From contig NZ_MDGR01000007.1 of NCBI RefSeq assembly GCF_002742335.1, positions 3,786,501 through 3,850,500 on the forward strand: a DNA stretch of 64,000 bases, written 5' to 3'. Positions 6,917 through 18,100 of this stretch are shown piece by piece. The stretch is from Reichenbachiella sp. 5M10 (GTDB lineage Bacteria; Bacteroidota; Bacteroidia; Cytophagales; Cyclobacteriaceae). The first letter of the stretch is position 1. Every line of letters begins with the position of its first letter. A model generated the notes under the pieces. It was not told where the DNA came from. It worked only from the letters and a program-made list of their open reading frames with translations, and searched no databases. The position numbers were made by a program, and so were the translations under genes.

Positions 6917-8436
6917 CCAAGCATCAATCTCGCTGGGTCTTCGAGCAACTGCTTGAGTCGCACGAGGAAGCTCACAGACTCACGCCCATCGATGATACGG
7001 TGATCGTAAGACAGTGCCAAGTACATAATTGGCCTGATTTCTACTTGGCCATTGATCGCTACAGGACGCTCCACGATGTTGTGCATCCCTAGGATGGCTG
7101 ACTGTGGTGCGTTGATAATCGGCGTAGACAGCATCGAACCAAAGATACCCCCGTTGGTCACGGTAAAAGTACCGCCTTGCATCTCGTCGATGCTCAGCTT
7201 GTTGTCTCTAGCCTTGACAGCCAATCTCACCACTTCACTCTCCACTTGGTTGAACGACAAAGATTCGGCATTTCTGATCACAGGTACTACCAACCCTTTC
7301 GGTGCAGACACTGCAATCGATACGTCACAGTAGTCGTTGTAGACGATCTCATCTCCATCGATCTGTGCGTTGACTGCAGGCCACTCTTGGAGTGCCATAC
7401 AAGATGCCTTGATGAAGAAAGACATGAACCCAAGCCCTACTTCGTACTTGTCTTTGAATGCATCCTTGTATTTCTTGCGAAGATCCATAATAGGCTTCAT
7501 GTCTACTTCGTTGAAAGTAGTCAACATTGCCGTTTCATTTTTCACAGACACCAATCGACGAGAAACCGTCTTTCTCAATGGTGTCAATTTTTTGCGTGTC
7601 TGCTCTCTGCTGCCTCCCAGTGACGGAGCTGCAGGAGCCGCAGCAGCCTTAGGCGCTTCTTTCTTCGGTGCAGGTGCTGCCTTTTGAGCTGCTTCTGCAT
7701 CTTCCTTGGTGATACGACCGTCTTTGCCAGTGCCTTTCACCTGTGATGCATCGATACCTTTTTCTGCGAGTATCTTAGCCGCTGCTGGAGATGGATGCCC
7801 TGCCGCATAGTTTCCTTCGTCACTAGCTGTGGCAGCTGGTGCGCTTGCTGCTGTCTTGGCAGCTGGTGCTGCCCCTTCTACTACTTCGATCTTACAGATC
7901 ATGCCACCGATTTCGATGGTATCTCCTTCTTGTGCGACGATTTGGAGGATTCCTCTCGCCTCAGCAGTCAATTCGAAAGTCGCTTTGTCTGACTCAATCT
8001 CTGCGATGATTTCGTCCAGCTCGACCATGTCACCGTCTTCTTTGACCCATGAGCCCACAGTCACCTCAGTGATAGATTCCCCTACAGTAGGGACGATCAT
8101 TTCGTAGATTTCACCTGTTTTGCCCCCACTAGACGCTGGAGCAGCTGCAGGCTCTGCAGATTTAGCAGCAGGCGTAGCTTCCGAAGCGGACGCACCTTTG
8201 GCAGCACTATCGTCGATCGTACATACTACTGTACCGATCTCGATGGTTTCGCCTTCCTCTACTTTGATACTTAGGATTCCAGCTGATTCAGCATTGAGCT
8301 CGAACGTCGCTTTGTCAGATTCCAATTCGCAGATTACCTCGTCCATTTCGACGTAATCCCCATCTTGTTTGGTCCATTGGGAGATCGTCACTTCTGTGAT
8401 CGACTCGCCAACTGTTGGTATTTTAACCTCAATCAT
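6910..8436 (-). CDS. sucB: 2-oxoglutarate dehydrogenase E2 (dihydrolipoyl succinyltransferase) with two lipoyl domains
   Basis: 508 residues. Two lipoyl domains (about 1-75 and 109-185) carry lysines in the E-S-D-K-A motif at Lys42 and Lys151. Each is followed by an Ala/Pro/Ser-rich linker. A peripheral-subunit-binding domain follows (about 212-250, [13 protein letters not shown]), then the acyltransferase core with the H-x-x-x-D-G motif (His479 in DHRIIDG). Two lipoyl domains is longer than the single-lipoyl E. coli SucB but common in Bacteroidetes. The position after sucA identifies it as the succinyltransferase rather than a pyruvate complex E2. Its stop codon lies within the inverted repeat of the insertion described at 6449-6916. 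Confidence 0.94.
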   Translation of the reverse strand: MIEVKIPTVGESITEVTISQWTKQDGDYVEMDEVICELESDKATFELNAESAGILSIKVEEGETIEIGTVVCTIDDSAAKGASASEATPAAKSAEPAAAPASSGGKTGEIYEMIVPTVGESITEVTVGSWVKEDGDMVELDEIIAEIESDKATFELTAEARGILQIVAQEGDTIEIGGMICKIEVVEGAAPAAKTAASAPAATASDEGNYAAGHPSPAAAKILAEKGIDASQVKGTGKDGRITKEDAEAAQKAAPAPKKEAPKAAAAPAAPSLGGSREQTRKKLTPLRKTVSRRLVSVKNETAMLTTFNEVDMKPIMDLRKKYKDAFKDKYEVGLGFMSFFIKASCMALQEWPAVNAQIDGDEIVYNDYCDVSIAVSAPKGLVVPVIRNAESLSFNQVESEVVRLAVKARDNKLSIDEMQGGTFTVTNGGIFGSMLSTPIINAPQSAILGMHNIVERPVAINGQVEIRPIMYLALSYDHRIIDGRESVSFLVRLKQLLEDPARLMLGI

Positions 8437-8473
8437 ATCTCTATGTTTTCAATGTTTTGATTCAAATATTAAA

Positions 8474-11185
8474 TTAAGCGAACGACCTGTTCATGATGTC
8501 TTCCTGCTCTTGTTTGTGAACTTTCGCAAATCCTGTCGCTGGTGAAGCGGCGTTCTTTCTTGAGATGACGTCTTTCTTCACTTCTCTGAAAGTTCTCAAG
8601 ATAAACGACCATGCGCCCATATTTTCTGGCTCTTCTTGTACCCAATGTACCGTCTTGACATTGTATTTGTCCAGCTCAGCCATCACTTGCTTTTTAGGGA
8701 ATGGGTGCAACTGCTCGACTCTGATGATTGCGACATCCTTGCGCTTATCCTTTTGCTGTCTTTCGAGTAGATCAAAATAAACCTTACCTGTACACAACAG
8801 TACCTTCGTTACTTTCTTCGCATCGACATAGTCATCTCCGATCACCTCTTGGAATTTCCCGTCGGTAAACTCCTCTACTTTCGACACCACCAATGGGTGT
8901 CTAAACAGAGACTTAGGCGACATCAAGATACACGGCATACGAAACGGCATAGCAAGCTGTCTTCTGATCATGTGGAAGTAATTAGAAGGCTTGGTTAGGT
9001 TACAGATATACATGTTGTTGCCTGATGCTAACTGTAGATATCTCTCTGGGCGAGCATTGGAGTGCTCAGGTCCCTGCCCTTCATAGCCATGCGGCAAAAG
9101 AAGAACCAAACCGTTCATTCTTCTCCACTTGGTGTACGAGCATGAGATGAACTGATCCACCATCACCTGTGCACCGTTGGCAAAATCCCCAAACTGTGCT
9201 TCCCAAATCACTACTGCGTTTGGATCCGCCATCGCATAGCCAAACTCAAAACCAAGTACCCCAAACTCTGACAACAGTGAGTTGTAGATTTGGAAGGGCT
9301 TTTGTCCTTCTTCGATATGATCGAGGAAGTTGTACGGCTCGTTGGTATTCATATCTCTGACTACCGCATGACGGTGAGAGAATGTGCCTCGCTTACAATC
9401 CTGCCCAGTCATACGCACGACTTTCTCATCAAGCAATAGCGATCCGTAAGCCAACAATTCTGCAGAGGCCCAGTTCAGCTCTTTCTTGTCAAAGAACATC
9501 TCTTTGCGCTGTTTGAGCACTTTGTCGATTTGCTTGATTGGTTTGAAGCCGCTCGGTACGCTCATCAAAGCCTTACCTACTTTCTCGATATACTCTGCGC
9601 TCACAGACGTATCTGGAGACTCATCAAAATCCTCTGGACGAGACAGTCTCATCTCCGAAAACTCCTTCTCACTCTCCTGCAGTGTATATGGAAGCTGCTC
9701 TTGCTTGACCATATTGAGACGATCTTGCAACTGCGCTTTGAATTCCTTATCCATTGACTTGGCCAATCCCGCATCAATGTCCCCTCTTTCGATGAGGCTC
9801 TTGTTGTAAATTTCTCTTGGGTTCGGGTGCTTAGAGATCAAGTTGTAGAGCGATGGCTGAGTAAACTTCGGCTCATCTGACTCGTTGTGTCCATGACGTC
9901 TGTAGCACACCATATCGACGAAGATGTCCCCTTCGAATTTCTGGCGGTACTCTGCGGCTACCTTCATACAAAAGACCACAGCCTCAGGACTGTCTCCATT
10001 GACGTGAAGCACAGGTGCATCCACAGTCTTCGCCAGATCCGTACAATAAATACTCGATCTCGCTTCATCAAAATCTGTGGTAAAACCTACTTGGTTGTTG
10101 ATAATGAAGTGAATTGTCCCCCCAGTCCCGTAGGCTTCCAGCTTAGACATCTGGATCAGCTCGTATCCAATTCCTTGACCTGCCAATGCCGCATCACCAT
10201 GGATGAGGATCGGCATTACTTTTTTGCTATCCTTATATAGGTTGTCAATTTTCGCTCTTACAAATCCCTCCACGACTGGATTGACTGCTTCTAAGTGAGA
10301 CGGGTTAGGCGCTAACTTCAAGTTGACATTCTTGCCTGATGGAGTTACTACTTGTGACGAAAAACCCATGTGGTATTTCACATCACCATCACCCATTGTT
10401 TGATCCGGAGCAAAAGACCCTTCAAATTCATTGAATACCTGCTCGTAGGTTTTACCCATGATATTCACGAGGACATTGAGACGTCCACGGTGAGCCATAC
10501 CGATCACAACTTCTTCTACACCTAGCTCGGCACTACGATCGATGAGCGCGTCCAAGGCCGGAATAGTCGTCTCCCCTCCTTCGAGAGAAAATCGCTTCTG
10601 ACCTAAATATTTGGTATGGAGGAAATTCTCAAAAACTACAGCCTCATTGAGCTTTGATAGTATTTGCTTTTTCTCCTCGATAGGGGGATTGTATTTAAGA
10701 GCATCCTTCTCTACCTTTTCTTTGAACCAATCTACGATATCTGGCTTGCGGATATACAAATATTCAAACCCGACATTGCCTGTATAGATATCCTTGAGCG
10801 CTTCGATTATTTTCTTCAAGCTGGCTTTGCCAACTCCGATAAGCTTACCACACTCAAACTCCGTGTCGAGGTCCGCCTTACTGAGACCAAAATCCTCAAT
10901 CTCCAAGCGAGCCTCTCTGTCTTTTCTCTCTCTGACTGGGTTCGTGGTAGATTTCAAGTGACCTCTAGATCTATAGGCATGGATAAGGTCGCGCACTGCG
11001 ATCTCCTTATTAGATACACCTACATCTGCTTGTCCGTCTTCGCCATACTTGGCCAAAGAAAAATCGTACCCTTCAAAAAACCTCTGCCAAGTCTCATCTA
11101 CAGACTCAGGGTTATTTTTGTACGACTGGTACATATCGTCGATCACATTGGTATGTGCATTCGCGATATAAGAATATTTGTCCAT
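8474..11185 (-). CDS. sucA: 2-oxoglutarate dehydrogenase E1, thiamine diphosphate dependent
   Basis: About 903 residues, matching the usual SucA length. Recognisable parts are the N-terminal NAYRSRGHL-like segment (IHAYRSRGHLK), the ThDP region with GMAHRGRLNVL and HGDAALAGQGI, the NNQVGFTT stretch, and the C-terminal half with AQFGDFANGAQV and LLPHGYEGQGPEHSNAR. It decarboxylates 2-oxoglutarate in the TCA cycle and passes the succinyl group to E2. I chose ATG 11185; a GTG one codon upstream (11188) is possible. E2 follows after 37 nt, so the two are co-transcribed. Confidence 0.96.
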   Translation of the reverse strand: MDKYSYIANAHTNVIDDMYQSYKNNPESVDETWQRFFEGYDFSLAKYGEDGQADVGVSNKEIAVRDLIHAYRSRGHLKSTTNPVRERKDREARLEIEDFGLSKADLDTEFECGKLIGVGKASLKKIIEALKDIYTGNVGFEYLYIRKPDIVDWFKEKVEKDALKYNPPIEEKKQILSKLNEAVVFENFLHTKYLGQKRFSLEGGETTIPALDALIDRSAELGVEEVVIGMAHRGRLNVLVNIMGKTYEQVFNEFEGSFAPDQTMGDGDVKYHMGFSSQVVTPSGKNVNLKLAPNPSHLEAVNPVVEGFVRAKIDNLYKDSKKVMPILIHGDAALAGQGIGYELIQMSKLEAYGTGGTIHFIINNQVGFTTDFDEARSSIYCTDLAKTVDAPVLHVNGDSPEAVVFCMKVAAEYRQKFEGDIFVDMVCYRRHGHNESDEPKFTQPSLYNLISKHPNPREIYNKSLIERGDIDAGLAKSMDKEFKAQLQDRLNMVKQEQLPYTLQESEKEFSEMRLSRPEDFDESPDTSVSAEYIEKVGKALMSVPSGFKPIKQIDKVLKQRKEMFFDKKELNWASAELLAYGSLLLDEKVVRMTGQDCKRGTFSHRHAVVRDMNTNEPYNFLDHIEEGQKPFQIYNSLLSEFGVLGFEFGYAMADPNAVVIWEAQFGDFANGAQVMVDQFISCSYTKWRRMNGLVLLLPHGYEGQGPEHSNARPERYLQLASGNNMYICNLTKPSNYFHMIRRQLAMPFRMPCILMSPKSLFRHPLVVSKVEEFTDGKFQEVIGDDYVDAKKVTKVLLCTGKVYFDLLERQQKDKRKDVAIIRVEQLHPFPKKQVMAELDKYNVKTVHWVQEEPENMGAWSFILRTFREVKKDVISRKNAASPATGFAKVHKQEQEDIMNRSFA

Positions 11186-11211
11186 CACATCAAATTTTGA
11201 TTTTGCGATGA

Positions 11212-11219
11212 CAAATATA
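11212..11219 (-). promoter_or_regulatory. -7 promoter box for the sucA operon
   Basis: On the minus strand this reads TATATTTG, a perfect match to the Bacteroidetes TAnnTTTG -7 element, 27 nt before the sucA ATG. No clear -33 element was identified. Confidence 0.6.
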
Positions 11220-11510
11220 GAGGGTATATATTACATTTGAAAACCGTATAAACGAATGCACGATTTATAGCTAAAACAATCTCCAAACATAGATTCCAGC
11301 TCCCTTTGAAACAAATACCGCATACTTTTCCGACCAACAGCAACTTCGACATCCTCCCTAAAACCACATAAAAAACACTGCAATAACCCACAAACCACGA
11401 ACAACACACTAAACACAGCCAAACATGGCCCTAACAAAAGAAGATAGTCCGCTGCGGAAGAATCCCTAAGAAAGTCCTCGAATCCTGTTCCTTATCTATG
11501 ATTAATATTC

Positions 11511-11518
11511 TATATTTG
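11511..11518 (+). promoter_or_regulatory. -7 promoter box for the rpsP operon
   Basis: TATATTTG, a perfect TAnnTTTG match, lies 55 nt upstream of the rpsP ATG. The same octamer with the same following GC precedes rplS. The rest of the 384-nt gap between sucA and rpsP shows no gene I can support. Confidence 0.6.
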
Positions 11519-11572
11519 CGGACTTTTTAAATAAATGCGGACGTGATCCGCGAACTTTTAACATTATATATA

Positions 11573-12181
11573 ATGGCAGTAAAAATCAGATTGGCCAGAA
11601 GAGGCCGAAAAAAACAACCGATCTACGATGTAGTAGTAGCGGACGCTCGAGCACCACGTGATGGTAAATTCATCGAGAAATTGGGAACTTTCAACCCAAA
11701 CACAAACCCTGCATTCGTCAACATCAATGTTGAGAGCGCAGTAAAATGGGTTTTGAACGGAGCAATCCCGACAGAAACAGCCAAAAAAATCCTTTCAGAC
11801 CAAGGCGTAATGTACAGAAAGCATTTGCAAGTAGGTGTAAACAAAGGAGCAATCACTCAAGAGGATGCAGACAAGAAATATGATGCATGGTGGAGTGAAA
11901 AAGAAGCGAAAGTACAAGGCACTGCAGATGGCCTAGCCAAGACGCAAGCAGCTGACAGAAAAGCAAGACTAGAAGCAGAAGCGAAAGTAAATGCAGCTAG
12001 AGCAGAAGAAATCGCAAAGAAAAACAAAGTGGAAGAAGAAGCAGAAGCTGTAGCGGCTGCCGAAGCAGAAACTAGCGAAGAAGCAGCTACTGAAGAAGCA
12101 CCTGCAACAGAGGCAGAGACCCCTGTAGCAGAAGCAACTGAGGAAGCACCAGCAGCGGAAGAAGAGAAGAAAGCTGAATAA
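11573..12181 (+). CDS. rpsP: 30S ribosomal protein S16 with long acidic C-terminal tail
   Basis: 202 residues from the ATG at 11573 (a GTG at 11543 would add ten residues, but [16 protein letters not shown] is the conserved S16 start). The first ~80 residues are standard S16 ([19 protein letters not shown]). The remaining ~120 residues are an Ala/Glu/Lys-rich extension, charged helical up to about 150 and then strongly acidic (repeats of EEA, EAP, EAE). Extended S16 proteins are common in Bacteroidetes; the tail has no established role. It is the first gene of rpsP-rimM-trmD. Confidence 0.95.
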   Translation: MAVKIRLARRGRKKQPIYDVVVADARAPRDGKFIEKLGTFNPNTNPAFVNINVESAVKWVLNGAIPTETAKKILSDQGVMYRKHLQVGVNKGAITQEDADKKYDAWWSEKEAKVQGTADGLAKTQAADRKARLEAEAKVNAARAEEIAKKNKVEEEAEAVAAAEAETSEEAATEEAPATEAETPVAEATEEAPAAEEEKKAE

Positions 12182-12187
12182 AATCAT

Positions 12188-12721
12188 ATGAAAGTCGAAG
12201 ATTGCTACCAGCTTGGCTATGTAATCAAGACTCATGGATTGAAAGGGGAAGTTCAACTCTTTTTGGATGTGGACGACCCTCTGGATTATCAAAATTTGGA
12301 ATCAGTGTTTGTCAAACAGGACAACACACTGGTTCCATTTTTTTTAGAATACATTCAGATCAATGCCAAGAAGTCTATCACCAAGCTAGAAGAAGTAGAC
12401 GATATAGAAACCGCTGAAAAGTTGGTCGGCAAAGAGCTATACCTTTCACTCAATAGCCTTCCCCAATTAGAAAACGGTCACTACTACTACCACCAACTCG
12501 TAGGACTGACGCTCTGGGATAGAGACACAGCACTAGGCGTCGTGGACAGGGTCTATGAGATCGCTCCTCAAAACCTCCTATCACTACAACATCAAGGTCA
12601 CGAAATCATGATCCCTATCAATGACAACATCATCCTATCCGTAGACTTTGACAAAAAACGCATAGAAGCACAACTACCCGAAGGTTTACTCGACGTATAT
12701 TTGGAAGACAATGAGAATTGA
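12188..12721 (+). CDS. rimM: Ribosome maturation factor RimM
   Basis: 177 residues, normal length. The N-terminal beta-barrel starts at about residue 5 ([18 protein letters not shown]), and the PRC-barrel domain begins around [15 protein letters not shown], with the end VPIN-like [14 protein letters not shown] and LPEGLLD. RimM binds S19 and assists 30S head assembly and 16S processing. The gene starts 6 nt after rpsP and overlaps trmD by 11 nt, the classical operon order. Confidence 0.95.
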   Translation: MKVEDCYQLGYVIKTHGLKGEVQLFLDVDDPLDYQNLESVFVKQDNTLVPFFLEYIQINAKKSITKLEEVDDIETAEKLVGKELYLSLNSLPQLENGHYYYHQLVGLTLWDRDTALGVVDRVYEIAPQNLLSLQHQGHEIMIPINDNIILSVDFDKKRIEAQLPEGLLDVYLEDNEN

Positions 12722-13400
12722 TATCATCACTTGCTTGCCGGACATGTTTAAAGGCACTGTGGATCAAAGTATCCTCAAGCGTGCCAGCGAGCGAAACCTT
12801 GCCCATATCCACGTACACAACTTACGCGAGTATGCCATCAACAAGCATAATCAAATCGACGATTATGCTTTCGGCGGTGGTGCTGGCATGGTATTGATGA
12901 TCGAACCGATTGACAAATGTATCTCAGAGCTCAAAACACAACGCAGCTACGACGACATCATATACATGAGTCCTGATGGACAGCTGCTATCCCAAAACAT
13001 CTCCAACGAACTGAGCCTTCAGGAAAACATCATTCTACTTTGTGGCCACTACAAAGGCGTAGACGAGCGTGTCAGAGAACACTTGGTTACACGAGAAATC
13101 AGTATCGGAGATTATGTACTCACTGGAGGAGAACTCGCTGCTGCGGTAGTCGCAGACTCTGTGATCCGCCTACTCCCTGGAGTGATGAACGACGAGACTT
13201 CCGCGCTCACAGACTCCTTTCAAGACAATCTGGTAGCGCCTCCAGTCTATACCCGGCCCGCAGAATACAACGGCTGGCAAGTCCCAGAGGTCCTCACCTC
13301 AGGCCATGAAGCCAAAATCAACGAATGGAGATTTGATCAAGCAGTACAACGAACACAGGCCAAAAGACCCGATTTATTAAAAAACAATCCAAAACTGTAA
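12711..13400 (+). CDS. trmD: tRNA (guanine37-N1)-methyltransferase
   Basis: 229 residues. SPOUT-class methyltransferase with the hallmark loops: [26 protein letters not shown] and the SAM-knot region [15 protein letters not shown], plus the C-terminal [22 protein letters not shown] split at Pro-Glu. It makes m1G37 in tRNAs reading CNN codons and prevents +1 frameshifting. It overlaps rimM by 11 nt. Unlike in E. coli, rplS is not directly fused to this transcript; a separate promoter lies in the 120-nt gap. Confidence 0.96.
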   Translation: MRIDIITCLPDMFKGTVDQSILKRASERNLAHIHVHNLREYAINKHNQIDDYAFGGGAGMVLMIEPIDKCISELKTQRSYDDIIYMSPDGQLLSQNISNELSLQENIILLCGHYKGVDERVREHLVTREISIGDYVLTGGELAAAVVADSVIRLLPGVMNDETSALTDSFQDNLVAPPVYTRPAEYNGWQVPEVLTSGHEAKINEWRFDQAVQRTQAKRPDLLKNNPKL

Positions 13401-13474
13401 CTCAAAAGATAAAAAGATCAGAAATTCAATGAATTATATTTGAAATCATGATTACAGTTTGAAATAATATTTTC

Positions 13475-13482
13475 TATATTTG
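13475..13482 (+). promoter_or_regulatory. -7 promoter box for rplS
   Basis: TATATTTG lies 38 nt upstream of the rplS ATG, with a TTTG 13 nt upstream of it (shorter than the usual spacing). It suggests rplS has its own promoter inside the ribosomal cluster. Confidence 0.55.
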
Positions 13483-13520
13483 CAGTCCGATTTTTTAGGA
13501 GGGCATTAAAAGCTAAAGAA

Positions 13521-13874
13521 ATGAGCGAGTTAATAAAACTTATCGAAGAAGAATATAAAGAAAGAAGAAAATCGTTTCCTTCTTTCGGACCAGGTGATAC
13601 TGTAAACATCCACGTAAAAATTACTGAAGGTACTAAAGAAAGAATTCAGCAGTTCCAAGGTACGGTGATGCAGATCAAAAACCCTAGCACTACAGGAGAG
13701 ACTTTCACTGTTAGAAAAATCTCAAGCGGTATCGCTGTAGAAAGAATTTTCCCTGTCAACTCTCCTAGCATCGAGAAAATCGAAGTTCTAAGAAGAGGTA
13801 AAGTAAGAAGAGCAAGATTGTTCTACTTGAGAGGAAGAAAAGGTAAGGCTGCAAGAATCAAAGAAAAACTGTAA
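13521..13874 (+). CDS. rplS: 50S ribosomal protein L19
   Basis: 117 residues. The family core is clear: [65 protein letters not shown] and KLFYLR-like [16 protein letters not shown]19 lies at the 30S/50S interface. It has its own upstream promoter box and a strong terminator 25 nt downstream, so it may be expressed independently of rpsP-rimM-trmD. Confidence 0.96.
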   Translation: MSELIKLIEEEYKERRKSFPSFGPGDTVNIHVKITEGTKERIQQFQGTVMQIKNPSTTGETFTVRKISSGIAVERIFPVNSPSIEKIEVLRRGKVRRARLFYLRGRKGKAARIKEKL

Positions 13875-13899
13875 TTCTTCAGCGTCACAAGACACTGCA

Positions 13900-13929
13900 G
13901 CCATTCGTCACTAGACGAATGGCTTTTTT
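13900..13929 (+). terminator. Terminator after rplS
   Basis: A 10-bp perfect stem GCCATTCGTC (13900-13909) with GACGAATGGC (13914-13923), a 4-nt loop and six T. Confidence 0.9.
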
Positions 13930-13991
13930 ATTGACCAAACCTGCTTACCATCCATTCGTATCTAAGCTAACCAAGAAACAATACATACTCC

Positions 13992-14759
13992 ATGTCTATT
14001 ACATTCTACAAATATCAAGGTACAGGCAACGACTTTATCATGATAGACAATAGAGAGGGTGCTTTTCCACACGAGATCTCTCACATAGCCAAACTATGCA
14101 ACCGACGCACAGGTATCGGAGCGGATGGGCTGATCCTCATTGAGAATCACGACACTCTGGATTTTGACATGATCTACTTCAATGCAGACGGAAGCCAGAG
14201 CTTGTGCGGCAATGGCAGCAGATGTGCTGTGCGCTTTGCCAAACAGCTAGGCCTCATAGAAAACGAAACTCGGTTTCAAACCATAGACGGAGAGTACTAC
14301 GCCACCATCGACCAGGATATTGTACACCTCAAGATGAAAGACCAAATGGAGCCGGCTCGTCACGAGGACCATTATTTCCTCAACAACGGCTCTCCACATC
14401 ACATCGTCTTCGTAGAAAAAGCTGAAAGCGCACCTGTCGTCAAGCAAGGGTCTACGATCCGATACTCAGACCAGTACAAGCCTGATGGCACCAATGTAAA
14501 CTTTGTAGAAATACTGAACCAACACGAAATATTCGTTCGCACCTACGAGCGTGGAGTAGAAGACGAGACACTCTCTTGTGGCACAGGGATCACTGCCTGT
14601 TCTCTTGCGGCAGCAGACAAAGGACTCATGAGCCCCATCGACGTACAGGCCAAAGGCGGAAAACTCCAAGTAAAATTTGAGCGCACTCCTGGGGGGTTCA
14701 CCAACATCTGGCTTATAGGCCCGGCACTTCGTGTCTTTGATGGCCACATCAATATCTAA
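13992..14759 (+). CDS. dapF: Diaminopimelate epimerase
   Basis: 255 residues, normal length. Both catalytic cysteines of the two pseudo-symmetric halves are present: Cys72 in SLCGNGSRC and Cys196 in TLSCGTGITAC. The start FYKYQGTGNDFIMID is the family's N-terminal signature. It converts LL- to meso-diaminopimelate for lysine and peptidoglycan synthesis. It stands alone between the rplS terminator and the long secA leader. Confidence 0.96.
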   Translation: MSITFYKYQGTGNDFIMIDNREGAFPHEISHIAKLCNRRTGIGADGLILIENHDTLDFDMIYFNADGSQSLCGNGSRCAVRFAKQLGLIENETRFQTIDGEYYATIDQDIVHLKMKDQMEPARHEDHYFLNNGSPHHIVFVEKAESAPVVKQGSTIRYSDQYKPDGTNVNFVEILNQHEIFVRTYERGVEDETLSCGTGITACSLAAADKGLMSPIDVQAKGGKLQVKFERTPGGFTNIWLIGPALRVFDGHINI

Positions 14760-14972
14760 GACGTATATCACATCCTGTCATTTTGTCGCTACAAGATCCT
14801 TTGGCAAGGTTTTTACAGCTTCCTTTCATGACGAACAACCTACTACCATTTTTGTCCAAAATCTTCTGGATATAAAACATGAATAGATAGGCTAGAATCA
14901 AAAAGAAATTAAATTTACAGCTAGGTATCTTCGAATTTCGTCAAAGCAAATTCGGAATGAATGACACACATT

Positions 14973-15008
14973 AAAAGTCTGACATTGCCGTTTCGGCAAA
15001 AGACTTTT
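14973..15008 (+). promoter_or_regulatory. Nested hairpin in the secA leader
   Basis: An outer stem AAAAGTCT (14973-14980) with AGACTTTT (15001-15008) encloses an inner GCCG/CGGC hairpin (14987-14997). A second potential hairpin (CGAATTT with AAATTCG) lies just upstream, around 14932-14953. The 377-nt gap between dapF and secA holds these structures and a short frame, with no terminator-like T run immediately after. The hairpin could be the dapF transcript end or a leader element. Confidence 0.35.
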
Positions 15009-15040
15009 CGATCAAATGGTCGCTACTTCACAATAGCTCC

Positions 15041-15133
15041 ATGATCATGATCACCGTAGAGGGGACCATACTGGTCATTCATTGTTATCAAGTAATTAAA
15101 GCTTCTGACCTATGGCTCAGAATTAACTATTAG
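15041..15133 (+). CDS. Possible 30-codon upstream frame before secA
   Basis: An ATG-started frame of 30 codons (begins MIMITVEGTILVIHCYQVIK) ends with TAG at 15131-15133, three nucleotides before the secA ATG. The same frame is open without an ATG back to 14975. It is hydrophobic and short, and nothing identifies a family. The tight spacing could couple its translation to secA, which is speculative; a chance frame is equally likely. Confidence 0.2.
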   Translation: MIMITVEGTILVIHCYQVIKASDLWLRINY

Positions 15134-15136
15134 AAT

Positions 15137-18100
15137 ATGTTGAATATATTAACCAAAGGCATTGCAAAAGTATTCGGAACAAAAGCAGACCGGGACCTCA
15201 AAGATTTGCTGCCTTATGTGGATCTAATCAATGGTGAATATGCAAAATTGTCTTCCCTCTCTGACGACCAATTGCGCGCAAAAACCCAAGAACTAAGGGA
15301 TAGAATCAGTACTCATCTCAAAGAGATAGACGACAAGATCAAAACCCACCACCAAACCATCGCTGATGACCCAGAGATGGATATAGACCAAAAAGAAAGT
15401 GTATTTGGCAAAATAGACAAACTCACCAAACAACGGGACGAAGAACTGGAGGTTGTACTGCTCCAAATCCTTCCAGAAGCCTTTGCTATCGTCAAAGATA
15501 CGGCTCGAAGATTGACCGAAAACAAACAGCTGGTGGTGCAAGCCACCATGCAAGACAAAGAATATGCCGCCAAAAAACCGCACGTAGAGATACAAGGTGA
15601 GAAAGCCATTTGGCACAACAAATGGGTTGCTTCGGGCGTCAACGTAGAGTGGAACATGATACACTACGACGTACAACTCATCGGCGGTGTAGTGCTCCAC
15701 CAAGGCAAGATTGCTGAAATGATGACAGGAGAAGGTAAAACCCTAGTCGCGACACTTCCCGCCTTCCTCAACGGACTATCTGGACAAGGGGTACACGTGA
15801 TCACAGTCAATGATTACCTTGCCAAAAGAGACGCCGAATGGAATGCACCAATATTCGAGTTTCATGGGATTTCGATTGATTGTATCGACAAATACAAAGC
15901 CAACTCCCCAGAAAGAAGACAGGCATACAAATGTGACATTGTCTACGGTACCAACAACGAATTTGGGTTTGATTACCTACGGGACAACATGGCACACCAC
16001 CCAGATGAACTCGTACAAGGCAAACATCACTTCGCCATGGTCGATGAAGTCGATTCTGTTTTGATCGATGACGCCCGTACACCACTCATCATCTCTGGCC
16101 CCATCCCCAAAGGAGACGAGCATGAATTTTATGAACTCAAACCACGCATCGCCAAACTCGTCGAAGCGCAACGAAAAGAAGTTGGTCAATACCTCAATGA
16201 AGCCAAAAAGAAATTGGCAGCAGGAGATGAGGCAGAAGGCGGTCTAGCCTTATTTAGGGCTTTTAGAGGGCTACCCAAATACAAGCCATTGATTAAATTC
16301 CTCAGTGAGACTGGCATCCGCCAAATACTCCAAAAGACTGAGAACATTTATTTGGCAGACAATCAAAAACTAATGCCAGAAGCAGACGAGCCGTTGTATT
16401 TCACCATTGATGAAAAAACCAACGGGATCGAGCTAACGGACAAAGGGATAGATTTGATCACTGGATCAGGAGAAGATCCTCACTTCTTTATCCTACCTGA
16501 CATCGGCATGGAGATTGCCCAGTTGGAAAACAATACTTCCCTCAATGAGTCAGACATGCTTCACCAAAAAGAAGCCCTGATTCGTGATTACTCGGCCAAA
16601 GCTCAACGCATCCACTCGGTAAACCAACTGCTCAAAGCCTACACTCTCTTTGAGAAAGATACAGAATACATCGTAGTAGAAGGCAAGGTCATGATTGTCG
16701 ACGAACAAACAGGCCGTGCCATGGATGGGAGACGATACTCTGACGGGCTACACCAAGCTCTAGAAGCCAAAGAAAATGTAAAAGTGGAAGATGCCACGCA
16801 GACCTATGCCACTGTCACCCTGCAGAACTACTTCAGGATGTACCACAAACTTTCTGGTATGACGGGTACGGCAGAGACTGAGGCGGGGGAATTCTGGGAG
16901 ATCTATAAAATGGACGTGATTGTCATCCCTACAAATCGCCCCATCCAAAGAGACGACAGAGAAGACATGGTATTCAAAACCATGCGAGAAAAATTCAATG
17001 CCGTAGCTGACGAAATCGTCAAGCTCACTCAAGCAGGCAGACCTGTACTAGTCGGGACGACATCCGTCGAAATATCTGAGCTAGTCAGTAGAATGCTCAA
17101 CATGAAAGGGATTCAACATCAAGTCCTCAATGCCAAGCAACACGCGAGGGAAGCAGACGTAGTAGCAGAAGCTGGTAAGCCAGGTACAGTCACCATCGCC
17201 ACCAATATGGCAGGTCGTGGTACGGACATCAAACTCACCAAGGAGGCCATGGCCGCAGGTGGGCTAGCCATCATTGGTACCGAACGACACGAGTCACGTC
17301 GTGTAGATAGACAGCTAAGAGGTCGATCTGGACGTCAAGGAGATGTAGGGTCGTCACAATTTTTTGTTTCACTCGAAGACAACTTGATGCGTCTATTTGG
17401 CTCAGAAAGGATCGCCAAAATCATGGATAGACTCGGTCTCGAAGAAGGGGAAGTGATCCAACACAGCATGATCACCAAGTCAATAGAACGAGCACAGAAA
17501 AAAGTAGAAGAAAACAATTTTGCATCGAGAAAGCATCTACTCGAATATGATGACGTGATGAACTCACAAAGGGAAGTCATCTACAAACGTCGCAAAAATG
17601 CGTTGTTTGGAGAACGTCTCGATCTAGACATCCTCAACATGATGTATGACACATCCGAGGAACTCGCAAGCAATGCCAAAGTTACCAACGACTATGAAAG
17701 CTTCAAACTCAATGGGTTGAGTACGTTAGGTCTAGACTCCAAAATCACAGAAGATGAATTCTTGGGCAAAGCCGAAGACAAATTAGGTGAAGAACTCTTC
17801 CATGAAGCTCTCTCCAACTACCGAGCAAAAAACAAAACCGTCGCAGAGAAATCAATCCCTGTGATGAAAAACATCCTTGAAACAAGAGGAGCTACCTTCA
17901 AGGAAGTTAGGGTTCCTTTTACCGACGGACAAAAGCAAATCGGAGTAGTGGCCAACCTACAAAAAACTGTGGACAGTGAAGGTCGTGAGTTGATCAAACA
18001 AATGGAGAAACTCATAGCACTAGCCATCATCGACCAAACCTGGAAAGAGCATCTCAGAGAAATGGATGACCTCAAACAATCAGTAAGAATGGCCGTACAC

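Noticed and set aside
11189-11572. Protein frames in the gap between sucA and rpsP (for example around 11185-11437 minus)
   Set aside because: They overlap both divergent promoters and encode Cys-rich low-complexity peptides with no family features; likely chance.
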